Below, one piece after another: positions 6,168 to 13,467 of a stretch of DNA of 18,278 nt. Position numbers and translations under genes: made by a program. Origin of the DNA: Croceibacterium_A sp965977975 (GTDB lineage Bacteria > Pseudomonadota > Alphaproteobacteria > Sphingomonadales > Sphingomonadaceae); assembly GCA_965977975.1 (NCBI GenBank), contig CBHCZH010000062.1, positions 1-18,278 of the forward strand. Direction: 5' to 3'. How positions within the stretch are numbered: the first letter of the stretch is position 1; every line of letters begins with the position of its first letter. The notes beneath the pieces were generated by a model. That model made no database searches, was not told where the DNA came from, and saw only the letters and a program-made list of their open reading frames with translations.

Positions 6168-7274
6168 CGTGTGAACAGGCCCGTGCTGGGGGCGGCCGCG
6201 CTGCTGGCGGCGTTCGCCGCCGCGCCGGCGCTCGCCGACGTCAAGGCCGGCGTCGACGCGTGGAGCCGCGGCGACTACGCCGCTGCCGTTCGCGAGTGGG
6301 AAGGGCCGGCCGCCGCCGGCGATCCGGATGCGATGTTCAATCTCGGCCAGGCTTACCGGCTCGGTCGCGGAGTCGTCGTCAATCTCGCCCGCGCCGAGGC
6401 GCTCTATGCCAGGGCAGCCGCTGCCGGGCATCTCCAGGCCGCCGATACCTACGGGTTGATGCTGTTCCAGGACGGCCGTCGCGAAGCGGCGCTACCGTAT
6501 CTCCAGGATGCCGCCCGGCGCGGCGACCCGCGCTCGCAGTACTTGCTCGGCATCGCCCATTTCAACGGCGACCTGGTCGAGAAGGACTGGACCCGCGCCT
6601 ACGCGCTGCTGACGCTCGCGAGCGGGGCGGGCTTGCAGCAGGCGGTCCCCGCGATCGCCGAGATGGATCGGCACATTCCGCTCGAGCAGCGCCAGCAGGC
6701 CGCTGCGCTCGCGGTGAGCTTGCGCAACGAGGCAGAGGCTGCGCGTGCGCGTGAGCTCGCCAGCGCCGAACTCGGCACGCGCGGCCCGACGCAGGCCGCG
6801 CCCGCACCGGCCTCGAGCCGGGTGCCGCGCCCGATTCCGACGGTCGCCGTTTCGCCGTCAATCGCCGCGGCGCGCGCTGCAGTTGCCGAAGCAAGTCGCG
6901 CCACCGGGGCCGAGAGCCCGGCTGATGCCGGTGCGAGCTTCGCCCGGCCCGCGCGGGCCCAGGTGGCGGCCACCGCTCCGCCAGCGGCAACGAACCCGCC
7001 TCGCGCGGTTCCCGCGACGGCCGCTAATGTTCAGCAACCTGCAACCGGTCCGTGGCGTGTGCAGCTTGGCGCCTTTTCGGTGGCAAGCAACGCCGAACAG
7101 CTGTGGAGCCGGCTCCGTGGCCGGTCCGAGCTGGCCGGCCGGCAGCGGCTCATGGTCCCGGCCGGGCGGATCACCAAGCTGCAGGCGGGCGGCTTCGCGT
7201 CCCGTTCGGCGGCCGACGCCGCCTGTCGGTCGCTCAAGCAATCGGGCCAGGACTGCCTTGTGACCGATCGTTGA
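6153..7274 (+). CDS. exported protein with Sel1-like repeats and a C-terminal SPOR domain
   Basis: From the ATG at 6153 the product is 373 residues. It begins with a signal peptide (MIAGPRVNRPVLGAAALLA, cleavage near ALA-DV), then Sel1/TPR-like repeats (DPDAMFNLGQAYRLGRGV, DPRSQYLLGIAHFNGDLV), an Ala/Pro-rich linker and a SPOR domain from about residue 299 (GPWRVQLGAFSVASNAEQLW to the end). Its likely place is the periplasm, bound to septal peptidoglycan. The start is uncertain. The same frame is open back to an ATG at 5886 that has the best ribosome site (GAGAGGGGGA), but the palindromic element 5895-6167 then adds about 90 residues before the signal peptide. GTG 6171 is a third option. The ATG at 6153 lies inside the right repeat arm and has no clear Shine-Dalgarno. 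The DUF418 gene follows 33 nt downstream. Confidence 0.85.
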   Translation: MIAGPRVNRPVLGAAALLAAFAAAPALADVKAGVDAWSRGDYAAAVREWEGPAAAGDPDAMFNLGQAYRLGRGVVVNLARAEALYARAAAAGHLQAADTYGLMLFQDGRREAALPYLQDAARRGDPRSQYLLGIAHFNGDLVEKDWTRAYALLTLASGAGLQQAVPAIAEMDRHIPLEQRQQAAALAVSLRNEAEAARARELASAELGTRGPTQAAPAPASSRVPRPIPTVAVSPSIAAARAAVAEASRATGAESPADAGASFARPARAQVAATAPPAATNPPRAVPATAANVQQPATGPWRVQLGAFSVASNAEQLWSRLRGRSELAGRQRLMVPAGRITKLQAGGFASRSAADAACRSLKQSGQDCLVTDR

Positions 7275-7307
7275 TCCGGCGTAAGATCCGTCCCGAGGGG
7301 AGGGATC

Positions 7308-8603
7308 ATGACGGCAAGCGCGGCACCAGCGGAACGAGCGGACCTGGCCTTGGCCGGAGCCACACCCGACCAGCCGGTCGGCGGCAGCGAGCGCATTGTC
7401 TCGCTCGACTTCATCCGCGGCATCGCCGTGCTCGGCATCCTGTTTGCCAATATCACCGCGTTCGGCCATCCGTTGCTGGCCTATTTCTGGCCCGAGGCGC
7501 TGCCCAGCGGCGGCAGCGAGAGCGACCGCTGGATCTGGCTGTTCCAGTTCGTGTTCGTCGACGGCAAGTTCCGCGGGCTGTTCACGCTGCTGTTCGGCGC
7601 CGGCATGTACCTGTTCATGGAGCGGGTCTGGGCGCGCGGCGGGACGCGCCGCGTGCAGGCGCGCCGGCTGTTCTGGCTGATGCTGTTCGGCGTCGCCCAC
7701 TTCTACCTGCTGTTCGTCGGCGACATCCTGTTTCTCTATTCGATCTCCGGCCTGGTCGTGCTGACGATGCTGCGTTGGAGCGCGCGCACCCAGTTCAGGG
7801 TCGGGCTGATCTGGTTCGTGCTCGGCTCGCTGCTGTTCGCCGGGTCGATGGGGGTGCAGGCGGCGCTCGAAGGCATGCCCGAAATCCGGTCGCAGACCGG
7901 CGATGCCTGGCAACAGGTCGAGCAGCAGTGGCAGCACCAGATCGAATCGTCGCGGGAGGAAGCTGCGGTGGTCCGCGACGGCAGCTACGGCGACGTGGTC
8001 GGCTACCGGATCGCCGAGCAGAGCAGCCAGCTCGCGCTCTACGCGGTGATCGGAATCTTCGAGACCATGCCGCTGATGTTGATCGGGATGGCGCTGCTTC
8101 GGTTCGGGTTGTTCGAGGCCGCGCTCGACCGCCGCAAGATGCGGCGTTGGGGCTGGATTGGCTTCGTCGGCGGAGCGCTGCTGGCGCTGGCGCTCGGTTG
8201 GTGGGCGGCGGCGCGCGACTTCCCGCCGTTCCTGACCCAGTTCCTGTTCAACGGCGCCTCGGCCGCACCGCGTCTGCCTATGGTGCTCGGTATCGCCACG
8301 CTGCTGGCGTTGTGGGCGCCGGTCGCCGCCAAGGGCTGGCTCGGCGGCCGTTTCGTCGCCGCGGGCCGCATGGCGTTCAGCAATTATATCGGCACCTCAC
8401 TGGTCATGACGCTGGTGTTCCAGGGCTGGGCCGGCGGTCTGTACGGTCAGCTCGACCGCGCCGGGCTGCTGGTCGTCGTGGTCCTGGCCTGGGTGCTGAT
8501 GCTGGCCTGGTCGAAGCCGTGGCTCGAGCGCTTCCGCTACGGGCCGCTCGAATGGCTGTGGCGTTGCCTGACTTACGGCAAGCTGTTCCCGCTGCGACGC
8601 TGA
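7308..8603 (+). CDS. DUF418 family multi-pass membrane protein
   Basis: The 431-residue protein is highly hydrophobic with about eight to ten predicted membrane segments. It opens with the family signature SLDFIRGIAVLGILFANI at about residues 32-49, and the C-terminal DUF418 domain contains GRMAFSNYIGTSLVMTLVF. DUF418 (COG2311) proteins are inner-membrane proteins of unknown function, loosely related to acyltransferase-3-like membrane proteins. A polar loop in the middle (about 185-235, rich in Q, E and R) separates two membrane blocks. The ATG at 7308 is preceded by GAGGGGAGGG with suitable spacing. It lies 33 nt after the SPOR gene on the same strand and is probably co-transcribed with it. 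Length and motifs are normal for the family. Confidence 0.9.
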   Translation: MTASAAPAERADLALAGATPDQPVGGSERIVSLDFIRGIAVLGILFANITAFGHPLLAYFWPEALPSGGSESDRWIWLFQFVFVDGKFRGLFTLLFGAGMYLFMERVWARGGTRRVQARRLFWLMLFGVAHFYLLFVGDILFLYSISGLVVLTMLRWSARTQFRVGLIWFVLGSLLFAGSMGVQAALEGMPEIRSQTGDAWQQVEQQWQHQIESSREEAAVVRDGSYGDVVGYRIAEQSSQLALYAVIGIFETMPLMLIGMALLRFGLFEAALDRRKMRRWGWIGFVGGALLALALGWWAAARDFPPFLTQFLFNGASAAPRLPMVLGIATLLALWAPVAAKGWLGGRFVAAGRMAFSNYIGTSLVMTLVFQGWAGGLYGQLDRAGLLVVVVLAWVLMLAWSKPWLERFRYGPLEWLWRCLTYGKLFPLRR

Positions 8604-8616
8604 TTCCGCTTGCTAT

Positions 8617-8631
8617 TGAGACCTATTCGCA
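8617..8631 (+). promoter_or_regulatory. Fur-box-like sequence upstream of bfd
   Basis: TGAGACC-T-ATTCGCA fits the 7-1-7 Fur pattern TGATAAT-N-ATTATCA best in its right half. It lies 36 nt before the bfd start, in an AT-rich patch that also has an outer CTATT/AATAG dyad (8613-8638). Regulation of bfd by iron is well known in other bacteria; here it is inferred from the match and the neighbouring gene. Confidence 0.45.
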
Positions 8632-8639
8632 TTAATAGA

Positions 8640-8658
8640 TCTCCCGCGAACCGGGAGA
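8640..8658 (+). promoter_or_regulatory. 7-bp hairpin covering the bfd ribosome site
   Basis: TCTCCCG and CGGGAGA form a perfect 7-bp stem with loop CGAAC. The 3' arm contains GGGAG, the best Shine-Dalgarno for the ATG at 8668 (about 10 nt away). No T-tract follows, so it is not a classical terminator of the DUF418 gene. A role in limiting bfd translation is possible but unproven. Confidence 0.35.
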
Positions 8659-8667
8659 ATCGCGAGC

Positions 8668-8862
8668 ATGTACGTCTGCGTCTGCAATGCCATCCGCGAA
8701 CACGAGCTGCGCCACGCCGCGCGGCGTACGAATGGCGATGCCGAAGCGGTTTATGCCTCGCTCGGGTGCGAGCCGCAGTGCTGCATGTGCCTCGACGAGG
8801 CGAACGAGATCATCGTCGAGGAGCGCGCCATCGACCGCCGCCCGCGCCTCGTCGCGGCCTGA
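8668..8862 (+). CDS. bfd: bacterioferritin-associated ferredoxin (2Fe-2S)
   Basis: The 64-residue protein MYVCVCNAIREHELRHA has Cys4, Cys6, Cys38 and Cys41, the four 2Fe-2S ligands in the same positions as E. coli Bfd; Cys34 and Cys39 are additional. Bfd docks on bacterioferritin and passes electrons to the heme, reducing stored Fe(III) so that iron is released. The gene lies 137 nt upstream of bfr on the same strand and has its own Fur-box-like site, so it is expected to be induced at low iron. Length and composition are normal for the family. Confidence 0.93.
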   Translation: MYVCVCNAIREHELRHAARRTNGDAEAVYASLGCEPQCCMCLDEANEIIVEERAIDRRPRLVAA

Positions 8863-8895
8863 TAAAGCGACCGATTCCCAGCATCGCCGCGCACC

Positions 8896-8910
8896 TGATT
8901 ATCATTCGCA
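8896..8910 (+). promoter_or_regulatory. Fur-box-like sequence upstream of bfr
   Basis: TGATTAT-C-ATTCGCA agrees well with the 7-1-7 Fur pattern (TGATAAT-N-ATTATCA; 12 of 14 positions). It lies about 90 nt before the bfr start. Its presence suggests that bfr has its own iron-responsive promoter, separate from that of bfd. Whether Fur activates or represses here cannot be read from sequence. Confidence 0.5.
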
Positions 8911-8999
8911 AACCCTAGGATTTCTGCCGTTTTTCGGCATTTCGGCCTTGCCAGCCGGACCCCTGCGGGCGCATAGGCGCAGCCGTCAGGAGGCTACCC

Positions 9000-9482
9000 A
9001 TGCAAGGCGATCCGCAGGTCATCGACTTCCTCAACAAGGCGCTCACCAACGAGCTGACCGCGATCAATCAGTACTGGCTGCACTACCGCGTGCTGAAGAA
9101 TTGGGGGATCGAGAAGCTCGCCGAGTACGAGCGGCACGAATCGATCGACGAGATGAAGCACGCCGACACACTGGCGGACCGGATCCTGTTCCTCGATGGG
9201 CTGCCCAACTTCCAGGCGCTGCACAAACTGAAGGTCGGCGAGAACGTCGAGGAAATCCTCAAGGCCGACCTCGCGCTCGAACTGGAAGCGATCCCCCTGC
9301 TCAAGGACGCGATCCTCCATTGCGAGCAGGCGCGCGATTACGTCAGCCGCGAGATCTTCGAGCGCATCCTCGAAAGCGAGGAGGAGCACGTCGACTTCCT
9401 CGAAACCCAGTTCGAGATGATCGCCCGCATGGGCCTGCAGAACTATGTCCAGCTGCAGAGCGAGGCGGCCGGGGCGGATTGA
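9000..9482 (+). CDS. bfr: bacterioferritin
   Basis: The 160-residue protein forms a four-helix subunit of the 24-mer heme-containing ferritin that oxidises and stores iron in the cytoplasm. All dinuclear-centre residues are present at the E. coli positions: Glu18, Glu51, His54, Glu94, Glu127 and His130. The heme ligand Met52 is present in DEMKHAD. The start is firm: AGGAGG (8988-8993) with a 6-nt spacer to ATG. Length is normal (family about 158). Together with bfd it forms an iron storage and release pair. Confidence 0.97.
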   Translation: MQGDPQVIDFLNKALTNELTAINQYWLHYRVLKNWGIEKLAEYERHESIDEMKHADTLADRILFLDGLPNFQALHKLKVGENVEEILKADLALELEAIPLLKDAILHCEQARDYVSREIFERILESEEEHVDFLETQFEMIARMGLQNYVQLQSEAAGAD

Positions 9483-9603
9483 GGGCAGGGCCCGCCGGCG
9501 GTGAACCGATCTGCGGTACGACGGCCGCTACGGGTGGAAAGCGGTTAGACAGTTGACATCCATCCAGCGGCGAGCGGAAGGCAGGCAAGTTCCTGTCCAA
9601 TCT

Positions 9604-9969
9604 CTACATCCACCGAGCATCTCTTTCGAGGACGTCGCACAGGCGCTGAACGGCCATCTCTTTGACCAACTCCCTTGGGAGAGGTTCGGAGTATCGAAAT
9701 TTGACGGTGCAACGCGTGGTTTCGATTTCCCCGAGACGGTCTTTGAACAGGCTCACGACTGCAGGCGTGGGAGCGAACGACACGAAGTTCTTGTATGCCG
9801 TGAACATGAAGAGGATGTGCTTGAGTGAAAACGCGGGCTGGCTCCACTTGATGCTCTCCTCGGCATCCGGCACTGCCTCTTTCAAGGTGTCGCGAAGCTG
9901 CCGAAGAAGCGGCTGAGCCGATGGCACCGCGGCCTCGATATACTCATCAATCGTGCTCGGCTTTGACAT
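9604..9969 (-). CDS. DUF1801 (YdhG-like) domain protein
   Basis: The 121-residue protein starts MSKPSTIDEYIEAAVPSAQP, the typical opening of DUF1801 proteins, and continues with a core containing PDAEESIKWSQPAFSLKHI and FMFTAYKNFVSFAPTPAVV. The family is small and cytoplasmic; some members are annotated as YdhG-like or frataxin-like iron chaperones, but function is not established. The ATG at 9969 is chosen for the family start; a GTG at 9975 would add two residues. The G+C content looks lower than in the flanking genes, suggesting separate acquisition. An AT-rich stretch with TTGACT and TATATATC (leftward strand, 10017-10029) could hold its promoter. Confidence 0.8.
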   Translation of the reverse strand: MSKPSTIDEYIEAAVPSAQPLLRQLRDTLKEAVPDAEESIKWSQPAFSLKHILFMFTAYKNFVSFAPTPAVVSLFKDRLGEIETTRCTVKFRYSEPLPRELVKEMAVQRLCDVLERDARWM

Positions 9970-10159
9970 GCCCACCCAGCTCAGCAGCTTCCGCTGTCTC
10001 TCGATTCACCTGGCGCGATATATAGTCAACCTAGCACTAAAGAAGAACGCACGTCTCGAACCGCTGGCGGTACCTGTGTCCGTCTTGGGTCGTGCGCGGC
10101 TGGTCGGCTAAGGGTGGTTATCGGACATTCCTGCAGATGCCCTGCAACCGCTGCGACAT

Positions 10160-11032
10160 TCAGCCGCGCGGCGCCCCCGTGCAGTTGAAGACGGCTCTAT
10201 AACCCGCCTCCGGCCCCAGCCCCACTGCCGCGCGGCGTTCATCGAGCTTCTCTGGCTGCTCGACTTCCCTCGGTTCCCATACGCCCGCGGGCGTACAGCG
10301 GCCTTGCGTACCGTAGCGCTGCGGCCGCCCGCTGTTCACCGCCACGCGGTCATAAAGGTAAGCGTAGTTGCTCTGGCGGGTTTCCTTGAGGGGAACCAAG
10401 GGCTCGAGAATGCTGAGCATCTCGGTCTGGAACGGCACATCCAAATCGGCGTGCTGGACGAGCAGCCATGCGGCAGAGTCCGCGTCGGGGCCATACTTCC
10501 TGACCGTAAACCAGCCGGTCTGGCTGACTTGTGCCTTCAGCCACCGGGTGTTTTCTTCGTCGAGGGTACAGAACCTGGAAGCGATGACGAAGTAGGCGTA
10601 GGCACGGGCGGGATCGGACAGGCCTGCAGCCCAATTGACTCGTTCCCTGGCCGCCGAAAGATGCAGCCGCGCGAACTGGTCCTCAGCGGTCCGCCGATAG
10701 AGTTCAGCCAGCTCCGCTGACGGCGCGGCGGCCGATAGCACGGCAAACCGGGCGGCTTCCTGATATGGCGCCGGCACGTCATTGCCGGCGAAGAGGTCGG
10801 CGCGAAGCTCGGCGACCTTGCCGATCGCCGCGCGCGCCGCCTCCAGGTGCGTTTCCCGCTCGACCGTATCGGGTACCACTGCGGAGAGGTGGGCCAAAGC
10901 CTGGGCCTGGACCTCCTCCTCGGACCCGCAGCCGAAGAAAAGCGCGCCCGGTGGTGGCCCCTCGGGCACTTGGGCCGATGCTTGGGACGTCGCCATCCAT
11001 AGCAATGCCGCGGCTAGTCCAATCACGCGCAT
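10160..11032 (-). CDS. exported DUF6624-like protein
   Basis: The 290-residue protein has a Sec signal peptide (MRVIGLAAALLWMATSQASA, cleavage near residue 20) and a mature alpha-helical part. The region of about 160-250 contains GWFTVRKYGPDADSAAWLLV, QHADLDVPFQ, YAYLYDRVAVNSGRPQRYGTQ. That combination (W..YG.. A..LLVQHAD....Q......YAYL.DR..V..G..Q.YGTQ) is characteristic of DUF6624 proteins, whose function is unknown. Four Cys residues in the mature protein may form periplasmic disulfides. The ATG at 11032 is separated by about 100 nt from a divergent lipoprotein gene, so the two may share a control region. Confidence 0.75.
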   Translation of the reverse strand: MRVIGLAAALLWMATSQASAQVPEGPPPGALFFGCGSEEEVQAQALAHLSAVVPDTVERETHLEAARAAIGKVAELRADLFAGNDVPAPYQEAARFAVLSAAAPSAELAELYRRTAEDQFARLHLSAARERVNWAAGLSDPARAYAYFVIASRFCTLDEENTRWLKAQVSQTGWFTVRKYGPDADSAAWLLVQHADLDVPFQTEMLSILEPLVPLKETRQSNYAYLYDRVAVNSGRPQRYGTQGRCTPAGVWEPREVEQPEKLDERRAAVGLGPEAGYRAVFNCTGAPRG

Positions 11033-11134
11033 CTTACACCCCCAATTCTTGACCTTTTGGGCGATGTTATGACATCACATATTCAACGACAAGCTCGCAC
11101 GTGCGGGGCCTGCACGATGATCAAGGGGTGGGGG

Positions 11135-12337
11135 GTGGCAATCAGGAAGTCTGATATTTCCGGATTGACCACGAGCGCCTTCGCGCTGATCGCGTTGTCT
11201 GGCTGCGCTGGAGTCAAAATACCCAGCGATCAAGTGCAGCTGGAAGTCGCCGGGCCGGCGATTGACGCACCGCTGATACCCCTCCCCGACTTCTACAAAC
11301 TGCCGCAGATGGCGGGCGAAAACATGGACGGCGGCGGGCTCGCACAACGGTGGACCATGCTGGGGCGCGAGGACCGCGCTGCAGCCAGCGCCAGCGACGA
11401 GTACCGCCCACGCGAGTGCGAGGTGGCCACGGGCAGTCCTTTGGGATGGGACGCTGTGATCGATGCCATCGTTGCGCGAGCAGCCGATCACCGCGTGGTC
11501 ATCATCAACGAAAGCCACATGGTCACCCGACACCGCGAGACCACGCGCCGGCTGCTAAACAAGCTGCGGCCGCTCGGATTCAGCGTGCTGGCGGCCGAAG
11601 CCTTCAGTCAAGGTTATGGAATGCCATCGCCGGTCGAGGCCTTGCCGTCGGTACCCTGGCCGCGCATGATCGAAGGACATTACTCCGGCGAGCCGGCGTT
11701 TGGCCGCCTGGTCCGCGAGGCCAAGGCGCAGGGCTATCGTCTCGCCCCCTATGAGGAGATCTACGATCCCGCCGCTCCCGCCTCGGACGATCTTTCCGAA
11801 ATCATCGCGCGGCGGGAGGCGGCGCAAGCGCGGCATCTGGCGGACATCCTGCGCAGGATGGGGCCCGGCGAGCGCCTGATCGTCCACGTCGGGTATTCGC
11901 ATGCTTCGGAGGTCCCTATTGGCGGTTCAGGTGATCGAGCAAACGAGTGGATGGCCGCCCGGCTTAAGGCGCTGACGGGAATCGATCCGCTGACCATAGC
12001 GCAAACGGTTTGCCGCCACGCGGATGGTCCCATGTTTCTCGCCAAGCCGCCGGCGAGCGTCCGGCTGGGGCAGTTCGATATGATTTTATCCCATCCGGTA
12101 GATGCATTCGCCGAAGACCGTCCAAGGTGGCGCCGCGAAGCGGGCGATGTTCCCATTGCCATTCCACCATTGCTGCAGCCGACCGACGAGCCGCTCGTGA
12201 TCGAGGCTTTTGCCTGGGGTGAACCATTCGAGGCGGTGCCAGTCGATCGGCTCTATGTTGAGCCGGGCGAGGTCTTGCCGCTTCTTCTTCCGGCAGGCCG
12301 TTACCGCGTTCGCGCGGTGCGCCTCGCGCAGCCTTGA
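11135..12337 (+). CDS. putative lipoprotein of the ChaN/TIKI/EreA-like type
   Basis: From the GTG at 11135 the product is 400 residues with a lipobox LSGC (Cys24). AAGGGG (11123-11128) lies 6 nt before this GTG, which is why it is preferred over an in-frame ATG at 11117. The main domain contains HRVVIINESHMVTRHRETTR (N-E-S-H at residues 125-128, His133), YEEIYDP (about 206-212) and RLIVHVGYSHASE (His251, His256). An early (G/N)ExH motif followed by a late HxGxxH motif recalls the ChaN/TIKI/erythromycin-esterase superfamily, which includes heme-binding lipoproteins and metal-dependent hydrolases. Membership is inferred from these motifs. A C-terminal region of about 100 residues rich in Pro and Leu follows. 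The neighbour on the other strand is the DUF6624-like protein. Substrate unknown. Confidence 0.65.
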   Translation: MAIRKSDISGLTTSAFALIALSGCAGVKIPSDQVQLEVAGPAIDAPLIPLPDFYKLPQMAGENMDGGGLAQRWTMLGREDRAAASASDEYRPRECEVATGSPLGWDAVIDAIVARAADHRVVIINESHMVTRHRETTRRLLNKLRPLGFSVLAAEAFSQGYGMPSPVEALPSVPWPRMIEGHYSGEPAFGRLVREAKAQGYRLAPYEEIYDPAAPASDDLSEIIARREAAQARHLADILRRMGPGERLIVHVGYSHASEVPIGGSGDRANEWMAARLKALTGIDPLTIAQTVCRHADGPMFLAKPPASVRLGQFDMILSHPVDAFAEDRPRWRREAGDVPIAIPPLLQPTDEPLVIEAFAWGEPFEAVPVDRLYVEPGEVLPLLLPAGRYRVRAVRLAQP

Positions 12338-12431
12338 TGGCTGCTATGGGTCGAACCGAGACGATCCATGCCTGGTGGTAGGTGAAGTGCCATGTCTGGC
12401 GCCGCCGCCCATGTGCGGCCGGCCTCGCCCC

Positions 12432-13244
12432 CTACCTGAAGCCGACGCCAAGGCTTACTCCGGCACCGATGTCGGCGGGTCCCGTCACCCCGGCCGAGCC
12501 GTAGACGCCGAGTGACATCCGCTCGCCTACGCCGGTATTGAAGCCGCCGAAGACGCGCTGCTCGCTTCGCGTCAGGTCGCTGCTGCGCTCCGAGTAGCTG
12601 TAGCCGAGATGCGCCGACGCCAAGGCGCCGAGGCGTAATGCCGCTCCGGCCTGGCCCGAGACCGTATCGCGCAGCTCGAAGCCCTCGGGATCGCCGGCTT
12701 TGGTATAGCTGATTCCGGCGAACGGAGTGACGGCTCCGACACGCGTCGAGACGTCGGCGCCGACCCAGTAATCGGCCTTGCCCGTGCCGAGGCCCTTGTC
12801 GGCCGAGGCAGTCGGGAGCTTGGCGCCCGTGCTCAGCGACACGGCAACGCCTGGAACGCCGAGATCGTAGGCAAGGCCCACTCTCGCATCGCCAATGCCT
12901 TCGCGGCTGCGGATCTGTGCCGGGCGGGTCGGATCGACGAAGATCGGCAAGCCGAGCGGTCCGCTCGGGACGACGACGTTATCCGGACCCCTGACACGGA
13001 CGTAGGGCACTTGCGCGGTGACACGCAACCGGCCTGCCGTCAGCCGTGCGGTCACCGGGACCGAGAACTTTTCGATCTCGCTTCCATCCTCCAGTTCGAA
13101 CTGCTGAAACTCGACACCCGAAAACACTTCGATGCCGGTGGCGCCACCCTGGCGCGCTGACTGAGGCGGTTCGTCGGTCGTCTGGGCCTGCAAGGGCGAA
13201 CAGAGCACGAGGAGGGGCAGGATGCAGGCTAGAGCGCGGCGCAA
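12432..13244 (-). CDS. outer-membrane beta-barrel protein (MetA-type transporter-like)
   Basis: The 270-residue protein has a Sec signal peptide (MRRALACILPLLVLCSPLQA, cleavage after residue 20). The mature part is made of alternating hydrophobic/polar strands joined by short turns (ARLTAGRLRVTAQVPYVRV, GDARVGLAYDLGVPGVAVSL, AAALRLGALASAHLGYSYSE). It ends SLGVGFR, close to the aromatic C-terminus of outer-membrane barrels. It resembles the MetA phenol-degradation-pathway transporter family by pattern only. The start is a TTG at 13244 with GGGAG 6 nt upstream; no in-frame ATG fits the signal peptide. No degradation genes lie nearby, so the substrate is unknown. It is convergent with the lipoprotein gene, 94 nt away. 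Confidence 0.75.
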   Translation of the reverse strand: MRRALACILPLLVLCSPLQAQTTDEPPQSARQGGATGIEVFSGVEFQQFELEDGSEIEKFSVPVTARLTAGRLRVTAQVPYVRVRGPDNVVVPSGPLGLPIFVDPTRPAQIRSREGIGDARVGLAYDLGVPGVAVSLSTGAKLPTASADKGLGTGKADYWVGADVSTRVGAVTPFAGISYTKAGDPEGFELRDTVSGQAGAALRLGALASAHLGYSYSERSSDLTRSEQRVFGGFNTGVGERMSLGVYGSAGVTGPADIGAGVSLGVGFR

Positions 13245-13449
13245 GGTATTCTCCCGGACAGTAGTGGCTTCCGTTGGAAAACGTCCGTAGCTGCCGTCTT
13301 AATCCGCGACGCTGGCTGCAACCCGTTTCCTGGCCGCCGGTGTGTCGACAACTGGGCGTTTGAAACCGGAAGCCTAGACGGCGGAAGCGAGCCGCCGCGC
13401 GTTCGCCTCGCCCGAAAAAAAGAACTTTCCTACAGACCCCCAAATCGGG

Positions 13450-13467
13450 TTCATCCTGTTGGATGAA
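13450..13467. promoter_or_regulatory. perfect 7-bp dyad including the start codon of the HTH gene
   Basis: TTCATCC-TGTT-GGATGAA is a perfect inverted repeat with a 4-nt loop; the ATG at 13463 lies in its 3' arm. As RNA it would hide the start codon; as DNA it could be an operator for the encoded protein. There is no recognisable Shine-Dalgarno upstream of this ATG. Confidence 0.5.

Noticed and set aside
8918..8940. TGCCG-TTTTT-CGGCA stem between bfd and bfr as a terminator
   Set aside because: The stem is only 5 bp and the T-run is in the loop, not after the stem; not a convincing intrinsic terminator.
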